Of a stretch of 38,702 nucleotides of DNA, positions 1-7,542 are shown piece after piece (the first letter of the stretch is position 1; every line of letters starts with the position of its first letter). Under the pieces are notes generated by a model, which was not told the DNA's origin, did not search any database, and worked only from the letters and a program-made list of their open reading frames with translations. The position numbers were made by a program, and so were the translations under genes. Source of the stretch: Methylococcales bacterium (GTDB lineage: Bacteria; Pseudomonadota; Gammaproteobacteria; Methylococcales; Methylomonadaceae); contig JAQTUW010000025.1 of assembly GCA_028707085.1 (NCBI GenBank), positions 1-38,702 of the forward strand. The letters are read 5' to 3'.

Positions 1-227
1 CGCATAATCGACGCAATCAATGGTTTTGGGTTTGCCAATGGTGACAATCTGCCCGGCAGCGCCGGAGCGTAGAAACGCCTGTACAGCAACGAAGCCGGTT
101 TGATCGACGCGCATACAAAAATGGATAAAGGTACTGCGTGTTGGGTTAGATCATCGGAAAAATCCTTTGAAAGTTGTAAATTTGCAGGCCATAGGCATTT
201 TTGATTGCCCTCGTTGATTATGTTAAA
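1..227. other. left edge, no confident gene
   Basis: No gene can be assigned here. On the minus strand an ATG at 112-114 opens a frame of 38 codons that runs off the left edge. On the plus strand a frame open from base 1 closes with TAG at 70-72. Either could be the end of a real gene cut by the window, but neither has a recognisable motif or a convincing ribosome binding site. The stretch from about 115 to 227 is AT-rich and appears non-coding; it probably belongs to the left border of the acquired PvuII-like block. Confidence 0.3.
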
Positions 228-233
228 ATGACG

Positions 234-731
234 CTAATCGAAATCTTCTAAAGTTGGAAAAATTAGCCGTCCATTCTCCTGAACGAATGTGAGTGGGATT
301 TTAGGATTATTGATGTCCTTGCCACGATCATCATGCCATTTTTTCTCCCACTTAGAATAATATGGCTCAAGCTGTTCGGGTGTAAGAAGGTAAATATAAA
401 GCAATTCGATACCTTCATAAACGGCAAAGACCCAATCAACCTTCTTGTATTTGGCAATTATGGTTGGGTTCATGTGATGATGAGTCGAAAAACTTGAGGT
501 TAGCAGCCGATTGACTGATTTAAGTTCGTATTCATTACCTTCAGCGTCTTTTGCATCATTACCTTCTCTGCCTGGTAAAACCTCAAGGCTTGTCGTCAAT
601 ATGACTTGAAGCAATTTACCGCCGTTATCTTGAAAAATGTCGTTGATGCCATGTTTTTCTGCTAATTGCTGATATTTACGAAGATAGGGGAAAATTTCAT
701 CAAGTATCTTTTTGTCTGGGTGTACTTTCAT
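234..731 (-). CDS. pvuIIR: PvuII-type type II restriction endonuclease
   Basis: This is a homologue of R.PvuII, the homodimeric endonuclease that cuts CAGCTG to blunt ends. Family features visible from the ATG at 729-731: the [16 protein letters not shown] block (residues 27-42), the active-site residues Asp59, Glu69 and Lys71 (one position from Asp58/Glu68/Lys70 of R.PvuII), the FSTHHHMNP recognition segment with His84-86, and KDINNPKIP near the end. The protein is 165 residues against 157 for R.PvuII, and the extra residues are a C-terminal tail. A TTG at 732-734 would add one residue; ATG is preferred. The gene begins inside the 3' end of the controller gene, so both are probably on one transcript. 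It is AT-rich compared with genes further right, which suggests horizontal transfer. The family call is secure; specificity is inferred from similarity. Confidence 0.95.
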   Translation of the reverse strand: MKVHPDKKILDEIFPYLRKYQQLAEKHGINDIFQDNGGKLLQVILTTSLEVLPGREGNDAKDAEGNEYELKSVNRLLTSSFSTHHHMNPTIIAKYKKVDWVFAVYEGIELLYIYLLTPEQLEPYYSKWEKKWHDDRGKDINNPKIPLTFVQENGRLIFPTLEDFD

Positions 732-975
732 CAATGCTTTCGTTTTCTGGTGTTAATAAAATCCGTATATCCGATTCAAGTGCGTTCGCAAGTTTTTCAA
801 TGTTGTCTAAAGAAATATTTCTTTCCCCACGCTCTACAGAGCTGACATAGGTTCTATGCAGGTCTGCAACTTCCGCAAGCTGCTCTTGCGACATATTTTT
901 TTTATGTCGCAAAAGCTTAAGATTCCTTGCAAACAAGGCTCGAATTGATTCAGGGTTGGCTTTTTTCATAAGCAC
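700..975 (-). CDS. pvuIIC: R-M controller protein, XRE-type helix-turn-helix (C.PvuII-like)
   Basis: This is a small DNA-binding protein that in PvuII-like systems activates its own and the endonuclease promoter at low dose and represses at higher dose, delaying restriction until the DNA is methylated. The 91-residue product has an XRE/HTH_3 fold: a helix ending in [15 protein letters not shown], the recognition helix region [14 protein letters not shown], then a helix with [12 protein letters not shown]. The longest frame uses GTG at 973-975; an ATG at 967-969 (MKKANPES) is an equally good start. Neither has a clear Shine-Dalgarno sequence, which is common for controller genes with little or no leader. 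The gene overlaps the endonuclease start by 32 bases and lies immediately downstream of a matching C-box operator. The C-terminal tail beyond the HTH is not recognised. Confidence 0.93.
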   Translation of the reverse strand: MLMKKANPESIRALFARNLKLLRHKKNMSQEQLAEVADLHRTYVSSVERGERNISLDNIEKLANALESDIRILLTPENESIDESTPRQKDT

Positions 976-994
976 TGATGATTATTTATTGACT

Positions 995-1018
995 ACTTTA
1001 GGTCTACAGATTATAAGT
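995..1018 (-). promoter_or_regulatory. C-box operator of the PvuII-like system
   Basis: Read on the minus strand this 24-base element is two half-operators, ACTTATAATC and GACCTAAAGT, separated by TGTA. It fits the general C-box pattern (ACTYATAGTC-YGTN-GACYYATAGT as I recall it) at nearly every position. It sits 20 to 43 bases upstream of the controller GTG start, in the gap between the divergent controller and methyltransferase genes, which is the usual place. A controller dimer on the promoter-distal half would activate and binding to both halves would repress. The operator role is inferred from sequence and position. Confidence 0.85.
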
Positions 1019-1052
1019 ATCATTGGCTCAATGATTTTTTAAGGTTCGTTTT

Positions 1053-2102
1053 ATGTATTCTGATTTTGACCGCTCACCCGCCTATAGCACAGCAAAAGGG
1101 GCAATGTTTTGCGGCGACTCCATAGAGCTGCTGGCTAAACTCCCAGACAACAGCATTAGCCTTGTAATGACCAGCCCGCCTTTTGCACTGCTTAGGAAAA
1201 AGGAATACGGCAATGAAGATCAGCACGAATATGTTGATTGGCTGGCAAAATTTGCAGCCTTAGTTTTTCAAAAATTGAAACCTGATGGTAGCTTTGTGCT
1301 TGATCTTGGAGGTGCATATCAAAAGGGCGTACCAACCAGAAGCCTTTATAATTTTCGTATCCTGCTGAAGTTCTGTGACGAAATAGGCTTCTATCTTGCT
1401 GAAGATTTTTATTGGTATAACCCAAGTAAGCTACCAAGCCCGATTGAGTGGGTCAATAAAAGGAAGATGAGAGCTAAGGATTCTGTTAATACGGTTTGGT
1501 GGTTTAGCAAAACCGAATGGCCGAAATCAGACGTAACCAAAGTGCTGACAGAATACAGCCCGCGAATGAAAAAGCTGCTCGAAGCACCGGATGAATTTTA
1601 CACTCCAGCAAAAAGGCCATCAGGGCACGATATTTCTACTGGCTTCAGTAAAGATAATGGTGGTGCTATCCCGTCAAACCTTTTGCAAATTCCTAATTCA
1701 GAATCTAATGGTTTTTATTTGTCTGGTTGTAAGATGCTTGGAATTAAAGGACACCCTGCCCGTTTTCCTGCAAAGCTACCCGAGTTTTTTATAAAAATGC
1801 TGACAGAACAAGGGGATTTAGTTGTTGATATTTTTGGTGGCTCAAATACGACCGGCTTTGTTGCAGAAGGCTTAGATAGAAAATGGTTAAGTATTGAGCT
1901 AGATATTAATTATGTAGCTGCTTCCGTTTTGCGCTTTATGAGTTGCAACCATGACGACGACATAAAAAAAATCTATGAAGATATTCTGAACAAAAAACAC
2001 GTTAGCATTGATAAGCTGGACTCTCAAAAAATAACAATTAATACAAAGAAAACAAGAAAAAAATCACCGTCACTTAATAATCAAACGGCTAGTATTTTCT
2101 AA
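1053..2102 (+). CDS. pvuIIM: PvuII-type DNA (cytosine-N4-)-methyltransferase
   Basis: This is the protective methyltransferase of the R-M system, expected to transfer a methyl group from S-adenosylmethionine to N4 of cytosine in CAGCTG. The 349-residue protein has the permuted order of the beta class: the catalytic TSPPF motif early (residues 40-44), then the recognition region, then the SAM-binding motif DIFGGSNTTG near residues 259-268. Segments such as SPIEWVNKR, VNTVWWFSKTEWPKSD, RPSGHDI and HPARFPAKLPEFF match M.PvuII as I remember it. A lysine/serine-rich tail of about 40 residues follows the conserved domain. The ATG at 1053 is preceded by AAGG about 12 bases upstream. The gene diverges from controller and endonuclease across a 77-base gap holding the C-box. 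It is as AT-rich as its partners and unlike the GC-rich genes to the right. Confidence 0.95.
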   Translation: MYSDFDRSPAYSTAKGAMFCGDSIELLAKLPDNSISLVMTSPPFALLRKKEYGNEDQHEYVDWLAKFAALVFQKLKPDGSFVLDLGGAYQKGVPTRSLYNFRILLKFCDEIGFYLAEDFYWYNPSKLPSPIEWVNKRKMRAKDSVNTVWWFSKTEWPKSDVTKVLTEYSPRMKKLLEAPDEFYTPAKRPSGHDISTGFSKDNGGAIPSNLLQIPNSESNGFYLSGCKMLGIKGHPARFPAKLPEFFIKMLTEQGDLVVDIFGGSNTTGFVAEGLDRKWLSIELDINYVAASVLRFMSCNHDDDIKKIYEDILNKKHVSIDKLDSQKITINTKKTRKKSPSLNNQTASIF

Positions 2103-2117
2103 GTAGGAAAATTCAAA

Positions 2118-2300
2118 ATGAACTTTATAACTTCAAAAAATAGAGGCGTAAACTTTAGCGACTTCAGTTATAACACATTCATATCTCACGACTACAGCAA
2201 CGCGATAAGGTGCACTGATAGGCTGCCGTCAGGCGCATCTGTCGCGGAAGAGGCGCCTGACGTTGTTCGGCACATCCTATATAGTTTGCCCCCGTCTTAA
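2118..2300 (+). pseudogene. possible truncated small ORF at the right border of the R-M block
   Basis: A 60-codon frame starts 15 bases after the methyltransferase stop with a good ribosome binding site (AGGAAAA, seven bases before the ATG). The first 25-30 codons are AT-rich like the R-M genes. From about 2195 onward composition becomes GC-rich and the frame runs through an inverted repeat. This suggests the start of a gene that entered with the R-M block and lost its remainder at the junction. The product has no recognisable motif. It could also be a chance frame. Confidence 0.3.
2227..2262. repeat. 10-bp inverted repeat (hairpin) downstream of the R-M block
   Basis: Perfect arms CGTCAGGCGC (2227-2236) and GCGCCTGACG (2253-2262) flank a 16-base loop. 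No T-run follows on either strand, so a classical terminator is unlikely. It lies between the methyltransferase and the 3' end of lnt and is close to the composition change, so it may be a native intergenic repeat next to the insertion point. Confidence 0.5.
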
Positions 2301-2324
2301 ACTTGAAGCCGGGATTCTCTGGTC

Positions 2325-3896
2325 TTAACCGGTTTTTCCGCGAATTTTTTGGCTTGCGCCAATGCCGAGCAATACCGCCAGGGCGCTCCATAACAGCGCG
2401 GGCATCAGGCCGAAATGCCGCTGGTAAAAGGTGGGCTGCGGATGGATCAGATAGCGGATGTGATAAAAACCCGACCAGCCGGTATTCATGGGCGATTGGG
2501 CCAGCACTTCGCCGTCCGCCAGCGCGGCGGTGGAAATGCCGGTATTGGTGACCCGCAGCACCGGGCGTCTGAATTCGACGCCGCGAGCCAGCGTCATGTA
2601 TAAATGCTGGTAAGGCTCCTGCCAGTCGCCGTACCAGGAATCGTTGGTGGCGTTGACAAAAAACTGCGCGCCCAGGTCGGCCAGCCCTTTTGAAAACTCG
2701 GGGAACAGACTTTCGTAGCAGATTTGCGGCCCCATCCGGTAACCCTTCATGTTCAGCAGTACGGTCGGCCCCGGCCCGCGGCCGAAATGCGCCACCATCG
2801 GCAGCAGGGTTCTTAGCCAGGGAAAGGTTTCCTCGCCGGGAATGTATTCGCCCAGCGCCAGCAGATAGGTCTTGCTGTAATGCGGCTCGATCACCCCGCC
2901 CTGCTGGTCTAGGGCGAACAGGGAGTTGGTGATCAGCCCCGTCGCCTGATCGATGGCATACGCGCCGGTAACCAGCGCCACCTGTCGGGTGCGCAAAAAT
3001 TGCTGTAGCGCCTGCGCGTACTGGGACTGATTATAATCGCCACCCAGCAGGGCCGGAAAAGCCGTTTCCGACCACATGACGAAATCGGCTTGCGGATGTT
3101 TCGCCAGGCCGTCGTCGGTGATCTGAAAATATTTTTTCAGGATTTCATTCCGAAAGCCCCTGCCCTGCTCCATCGCCTGTTTTTCGATGTTGCCGATATT
3201 CGCCTGCACCAGCAGGGCGTCCAGGGCGGCGTCCGTTGTCGGCAGGCGGCTTTTCAGCCAGACGCCGCCGGCATTGAGCGCCAAAAACACGGCCAGGATG
3301 GCGGCAAAGCCCCATTTGCCGGCTTTGCGGGTACGCGCCCGCCAGGCTAGCAGCGCCGGGAAATTGGTTAGTATGGTCAACATGCTTAAACCGCTGAAGC
3401 CGACCATTTCCGCCCACTGGTAAACCGGCAGGCCGGCCCCGTACCAGCTATAGCCGAAATTCCATTTGAACAGCATCGGCACATAGCGTTCGGCCAGCGC
3501 CGTGAACACCGCCATCAGCGCGAACGACAGCCAGGACGGGCAGGCGCAAAACCGGCGGCTGAAGAACCACAACAGCCCGGCGACCGGGGCGAACAGATGC
3601 CCGAACAGCGCGAACAGCATCATGCCCAGGCCGGCCACCAGCCAGTCCACGTCGGCGAATTCATGCAGGGTGTAGGTCACCCAGTTAAAGCCGATCAGGG
3701 TATAAATAAAGCTGGTCAGCAGTGCGCCGAGCAGGACGTTTTTCAGTGTGCGCTGCTGTTGCCAGAACAGCCATAACGGCACGAAACAGAACAGCGACGC
3801 CCAGGGCGGAAAAGGAATGTAGCTGGTGCCGATGAAAATGCCGGACAAGACCGGCAACAGCCATGAAGAATTTTTAAGCGGCCACAGCTTGCGCAT
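2325..3896 (-). CDS. lnt: apolipoprotein N-acyltransferase
   Basis: This is a homologue of Lnt, the inner-membrane enzyme that adds the third acyl chain to the N-terminal cysteine of lipoproteins, taking it from phospholipid. The N-terminal half carries several hydrophobic membrane segments (about residues 12-210). The C-terminal half is a nitrilase-like domain with the expected triad: Glu277 in MWSETAFP, Lys342 in YSKTYLLALGEYIPG and Cys393 in ICYESLFPE. A last hydrophobic helix closes the protein. Length (523 residues from this ATG) fits the family, which is about 510 in E. coli. A TTG at 3921-3923 would add nine residues; the ATG at 3894-3896 is preferred because GGGGCGAG lies upstream of it. 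The usual neighbour corC is not in the window. The segment NDSWYGDWQEPYQH departs slightly from the NDAWFG form I recall for Lnt, so this may be a divergent paralogue. Confidence 0.88.
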   Translation of the reverse strand: MRKLWPLKNSSWLLPVLSGIFIGTSYIPFPPWASLFCFVPLWLFWQQQRTLKNVLLGALLTSFIYTLIGFNWVTYTLHEFADVDWLVAGLGMMLFALFGHLFAPVAGLLWFFSRRFCACPSWLSFALMAVFTALAERYVPMLFKWNFGYSWYGAGLPVYQWAEMVGFSGLSMLTILTNFPALLAWRARTRKAGKWGFAAILAVFLALNAGGVWLKSRLPTTDAALDALLVQANIGNIEKQAMEQGRGFRNEILKKYFQITDDGLAKHPQADFVMWSETAFPALLGGDYNQSQYAQALQQFLRTRQVALVTGAYAIDQATGLITNSLFALDQQGGVIEPHYSKTYLLALGEYIPGEETFPWLRTLLPMVAHFGRGPGPTVLLNMKGYRMGPQICYESLFPEFSKGLADLGAQFFVNATNDSWYGDWQEPYQHLYMTLARGVEFRRPVLRVTNTGISTAALADGEVLAQSPMNTGWSGFYHIRYLIHPQPTFYQRHFGLMPALLWSALAVLLGIGASQKIRGKTG

Positions 3897-4054
3897 ATTC
3901 GGATTTCTCGCCCCAATAATCAAATGCCGGCATTGTACCCGATTGCGTCAGCCGTCATCTTCGAAACCAGACTTTGATAGCCAATGAATGTTTTTCCCGA
4001 TCAGCAGCAAATAATAGACAAGCTGTTATGTCATCTGCATTTAGCTCAGGAAAG

Positions 4055-6664
4055 TCAGCTATGAGAGACTGCCGGATTCTTTCTTTCATGCGTCTCGGCA
4101 AACCGTTCCCGCAACGCGGGCTCGACTTTGGCGATCAGCCCCCGCCAATCGCCCGGCTGCGTCTGCCTGAACAGGGTGGCGGTCGGATACCAGGGGCTAT
4201 CGGTTCTGTGCAGCAGCCAGCGAAAATCCGGCGCATACGGCAGCAGTATCCACACCGGCCGGGCCAGCGCGCCGGCAAGATGCGCCACGGCGGTATCGAC
4301 GCTGACCACCAGATCCATGCCGGCTATCAGCGCCGCTGTATCGGAAAAATCTTGCAGGGCATGGATATGCGCCTGCCGGTAGCCGGCCAGAAACGCGGCT
4401 TCCTCGGCGGTGACATCCTTTTGCAGCACATGAAATTCCAGCGGCAACTCCAGCAGGGGCTGCAACAGCTCGACGGCCATGCTGCGCTGATGGTCGTTTT
4501 TAAAAGCCTTGCCGCCTGCCCAGACCAGACCGACCCGCTTTTGCCCGGTCGCGGCAGGGAGTCGTTGTTCATCTTTGCCGGCTGACAGATAGGGCGCGTC
4601 GGCCGGCAGGCTGTCCAGGTCGGTTCGCAGCGCCAGCGGCAGGCTCAGCAGCGGACAGCACAGGTCGTAATCGGGCCGCTGATCGCCCTGCACGACGATC
4701 AGCGGATCGCCGGCCAGGGTGGACAGCAGCCCGGCCAGCGGCCGGGGGACTTCCAGTATCACCCTGGCTCCGGCGGCGGCCAGCAGCGGGATATAACGGC
4801 AGAACTGGATATAATCGCCCAGTCCCTGTTCCGGGTAGACCAGCAGGGTCTTGCCGGCCAAAGGCTCTTCCCCCAGCCAGTGCGGGCCGTCAGGGCGCGG
4901 CTGATCCTTTTGCGCCGATCGCCAGCGCCATTCGTACAGCCGCCAGCCTTCCTGGTATTCGCCGTTCAATAGTTTCAGCACGGCCTTGTTCCAGTAGGCG
5001 TCGGCGTAATCCGGCCGCAGGCTGATCGCCATGTCGTAGCTGAGCAGGGCGGCATCCAGTTGCTGCCGGTCTTTATAGGTATTGCCGCGATTGTTATAGG
5101 CCACGGCATAATCCGGTTTTAGGTGGATCGCCTGCTGGTAGGCCAGCAGGGCTTCGTCCAGCCGGCCCAGCTCCTTCAGGGCATTGCCACGGTTGTTGTG
5201 GGCGCCGGCATTGTCCGGATTGATGGCGATGGCCTGCTGCTGGCAGTTTAGCGCCTGCTCAAAATCACGCAGTTCCAGCAGCAGATTGCCCAGACAGGTA
5301 TAAGCCTCGTCAAAATCCGTCTTGAGACTGACCGCCCGGGCGAAACTTTTCAACGCCTGATCCGGACGCAGCAGGGCTTTCAGGGCGTGCGCGCGCTGAT
5401 ACCAGGCTTCGGCGTAATCCGGCTCGATGGCGATGGCCTGATCATAGGCGGCTTGCGCGGCTTCGAACTGCTTTAAATCCAGCAGGGCGTTGCCGCGATT
5501 ATAATAAACCTGCGCATAATCGGGCTTGAGGCGGATGGCCTGCGCGTAATCGTCCAGCGCCAACTGATAGTCTTCCAGATCGGCGTATGCCGCGCCGCGG
5601 TTGTTCAGGGCTTCCGGGTAATCCGGCTGCAGACGCAGCGCCTGGGCGTAACTGTCCAGCGCGGCGCGGGATTGCCCCATTGCCTGTAGCGTGCCGCCAC
5701 GGTTATTGTATAGCCCGGCCTTGTCCGGCAGCAGGGTGATGGCGGTATCGTAGCTTTCCAGCGCCAGCGCGTATCGCCGCGCATCCTGATAGGCGATGCC
5801 CAGATTGTAATGATGCAGGCCGTCGCCGGGATAGAGCGCCACAAGCTGCTGAAATCCGGCGATGGCCTCCGCCAGATATCCAAGGTTCTTCAGGGCATTG
5901 CCGCGATTGACAAGCGCTTCCTGATAGTAGGGCTGTAGACTCAGCGCCTGCTCGAAACTTTGCAGCGCCGCCTCGTAGGCCGCCAGCTCCATCAGCACGA
6001 TGCCCTGGTTGTTATGAATACGCGGATCGCCGGGCTTGAGATCCAGGCATTTTTCGTAGCAATCCATGGCCTCGTCCAGCCGGCCGAGCTGCTTCAGGGC
6101 GTTGCCGCGATTGAAATAGGCGTCGGCGTAATCCGGCTTCAGGGCGATGGCCGCCTGATAACTGTCCAGCGCCCGCTCGAACTGCATCAGGCCCAGCCAG
6201 GCATTGCCGCGATTATTGAAAATCTGCGGGTGACTGGGGGTTATGCTCAGGGCCTGTTCATAATCGGCCAGCGCGGCCGGGTAGTGTCCGAGCGCCAGAT
6301 GGGCGTTGCCGCGATTGATATAGGCTTCGGCATGCCGCGGCTGGCGGCCGAGCAGGGTGTCGAAACTGGCGATGGCCTCGGGCAGGCGGTTGAGCATCGC
6401 CAGGGCGATGCCGCGATTGAATAGCGCCTCGGTTTGCAGCGGGGCGATTTTCAGCGATTCGGCCAAAAATCGGCAGCCTTCCTCCAGAGCCCCCTGCTGC
6501 AATAATACCGTACCCAGGCCGGTCAACAGCAGGGGCTGGCCAGGCTGCTGCTTTAATAGCAACCGGTACAGGCTTGCCGCTTCCGCCAGCCGGCCGCCTT
6601 GCTGCAAGGCGATGGCCTGACGGATTTGCAGCGTCTGGTTTGTGCCGGATGGGTCTGGTTTCAT
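4055..6664 (-). CDS. TPR-repeat protein with C-terminal glycosyltransferase-like domain
   Basis: The first two thirds (about residues 10-555) are a long array of 34-residue tetratricopeptide repeats, about sixteen by eye, with the recurring pattern NRGNAL-x-LGR...A..SY..AI.L.PDYA. The remainder is a Rossmann-like domain with VYPEQGLGDYIQFCRYIPLL, VGLVWAGG, a DLVVSVDTAVAHLAGAL segment and PVWILLPYAPDFRWL. This resembles the ADP-heptose/GT9-like half found in many bacterial TPR-glycosyltransferase proteins. The donor and acceptor are unknown; in this family the TPR part is thought to present protein or glycan partners. Start: ATG at 6662-6664; the longest frame uses TTG three codons upstream. 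No signal peptide is seen, so a cytoplasmic or membrane-associated role is likely. It is on the same strand as lnt and separated from it by about 160 bases. Confidence 0.85.
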   Translation of the reverse strand: MKPDPSGTNQTLQIRQAIALQQGGRLAEAASLYRLLLKQQPGQPLLLTGLGTVLLQQGALEEGCRFLAESLKIAPLQTEALFNRGIALAMLNRLPEAIASFDTLLGRQPRHAEAYINRGNAHLALGHYPAALADYEQALSITPSHPQIFNNRGNAWLGLMQFERALDSYQAAIALKPDYADAYFNRGNALKQLGRLDEAMDCYEKCLDLKPGDPRIHNNQGIVLMELAAYEAALQSFEQALSLQPYYQEALVNRGNALKNLGYLAEAIAGFQQLVALYPGDGLHHYNLGIAYQDARRYALALESYDTAITLLPDKAGLYNNRGGTLQAMGQSRAALDSYAQALRLQPDYPEALNNRGAAYADLEDYQLALDDYAQAIRLKPDYAQVYYNRGNALLDLKQFEAAQAAYDQAIAIEPDYAEAWYQRAHALKALLRPDQALKSFARAVSLKTDFDEAYTCLGNLLLELRDFEQALNCQQQAIAINPDNAGAHNNRGNALKELGRLDEALLAYQQAIHLKPDYAVAYNNRGNTYKDRQQLDAALLSYDMAISLRPDYADAYWNKAVLKLLNGEYQEGWRLYEWRWRSAQKDQPRPDGPHWLGEEPLAGKTLLVYPEQGLGDYIQFCRYIPLLAAAGARVILEVPRPLAGLLSTLAGDPLIVVQGDQRPDYDLCCPLLSLPLALRTDLDSLPADAPYLSAGKDEQRLPAATGQKRVGLVWAGGKAFKNDHQRSMAVELLQPLLELPLEFHVLQKDVTAEEAAFLAGYRQAHIHALQDFSDTAALIAGMDLVVSVDTAVAHLAGALARPVWILLPYAPDFRWLLHRTDSPWYPTATLFRQTQPGDWRGLIAKVEPALRERFAETHERKNPAVSHS

Positions 6665-6776
6665 GCTCTGCAATGATTCGGCGTGGTGGTTTTGGCTGGA
6701 AATTAATACCTTAAGACCGGCGTGTCAATACAAATTCGGCTATGGGATGGCTTACCGGCTTTTCGCTTGCCCGCCG

Positions 6777-7289
6777 TCAAGGCTGTGACGGATGATGAAG
6801 ACGGTGCATTTCGACCGCGTCATGGCCATGATCGTGCAACTGGGCGTCGAACCACGCATGGACAGCCGGTATGAAGCGGCTATCGGCGGCGGTAAAAGTC
6901 AGGCTGGCCCCGGCCGGATCGTCCGCATACACTATCTTCAGTTGTGCGGGGCTGGCTTGTTTTAATTGCGCCAGGCCGGGCATATCCGCCCCGTGTATGG
7001 ACGCCGGGCCGGAATAGTCGCCCACGCTGAATTTTTGCGCCAGTTGCCGCAAATGCTGACGAATCAATACAATCTGTTCCTGGTCGGTTGGGTCGCGGGC
7101 GATCACTTTTTGTACGCCGCCATCGGCGGTTTTGGTGAACTGATGCAGGGTTTTTGCCAGCGAGAACGGCATGACTTCGGCGCCGCGCCTGGCGACTTCG
7201 CTTTGCCGGGCATTATATTCGCTGTTTGCCGACTGGCTAAGCAGGCAGAGACCTAAAATTAAAAAAGTCTGGAAGTATTTGATTTTCAT
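6777..7289 (-). CDS. conserved small periplasmic protein of unknown function
   Basis: A frame of 224 codons is open, but the first 54 are probably not translated. The ATG at 7287-7289 (MKIKYFQ) gives a clear signal peptide of about 23 residues: two lysines, a hydrophobic stretch FLILGLCLL, and a likely cut after SANS. The mature part, about 147 residues, begins with a VARRGAEVMPFSL segment and contains HQFTKTADGG, a short helix-forming stretch and an AWFDAQLHDHGHDA segment near the end, rich in His and Asp. I recall similar small exported proteins wrongly named aspartate carbamoyltransferase in databases; nothing here resembles that enzyme. A His/Asp-rich tail could bind metal, but that is speculation. 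Function is unknown. Confidence 0.75.
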   Translation of the reverse strand: MKIKYFQTFLILGLCLLSQSANSEYNARQSEVARRGAEVMPFSLAKTLHQFTKTADGGVQKVIARDPTDQEQIVLIRQHLRQLAQKFSVGDYSGPASIHGADMPGLAQLKQASPAQLKIVYADDPAGASLTFTAADSRFIPAVHAWFDAQLHDHGHDAVEMHRLHHPSQP

Positions 7290-7505
7290 AGGGATATTTA
7301 GACACGGGCGGGAAATGGCCTGATTGATTCCTTGGCGAATAAAAATCCGGCAAAGCGGTCGGGAGGCTGTTTTACGCTTCGGGAACACGCGGATAATTGT
7401 ATTATGATCCGAATCCAGGATCGATGGAAGGGGCGCACATCCGTGTGCCATTCAAGTCATGTCTTTCAACAGACTTGAACATTCCGGTTCAGTTTCTTCG
7501 GCCAA

Positions 7506-7527
7506 CCGGCATCAGACGGGATGCCGG
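7506..7527 (-). terminator. possible hairpin downstream of the exported substrate-binding-like protein
   Basis: Perfect 8-bp arms CCGGCATC and GATGCCGG flank a six-base loop, 16 bases beyond the stop of the gene ending at 7543. It is a stable GC-rich stem placed where a terminator or 3' stabilising hairpin would be, but no T-run follows on the minus strand, so a Rho-independent terminator is not shown. Confidence 0.4.
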
Positions 7528-7542
7528 CGGATGCGAAGCGGA

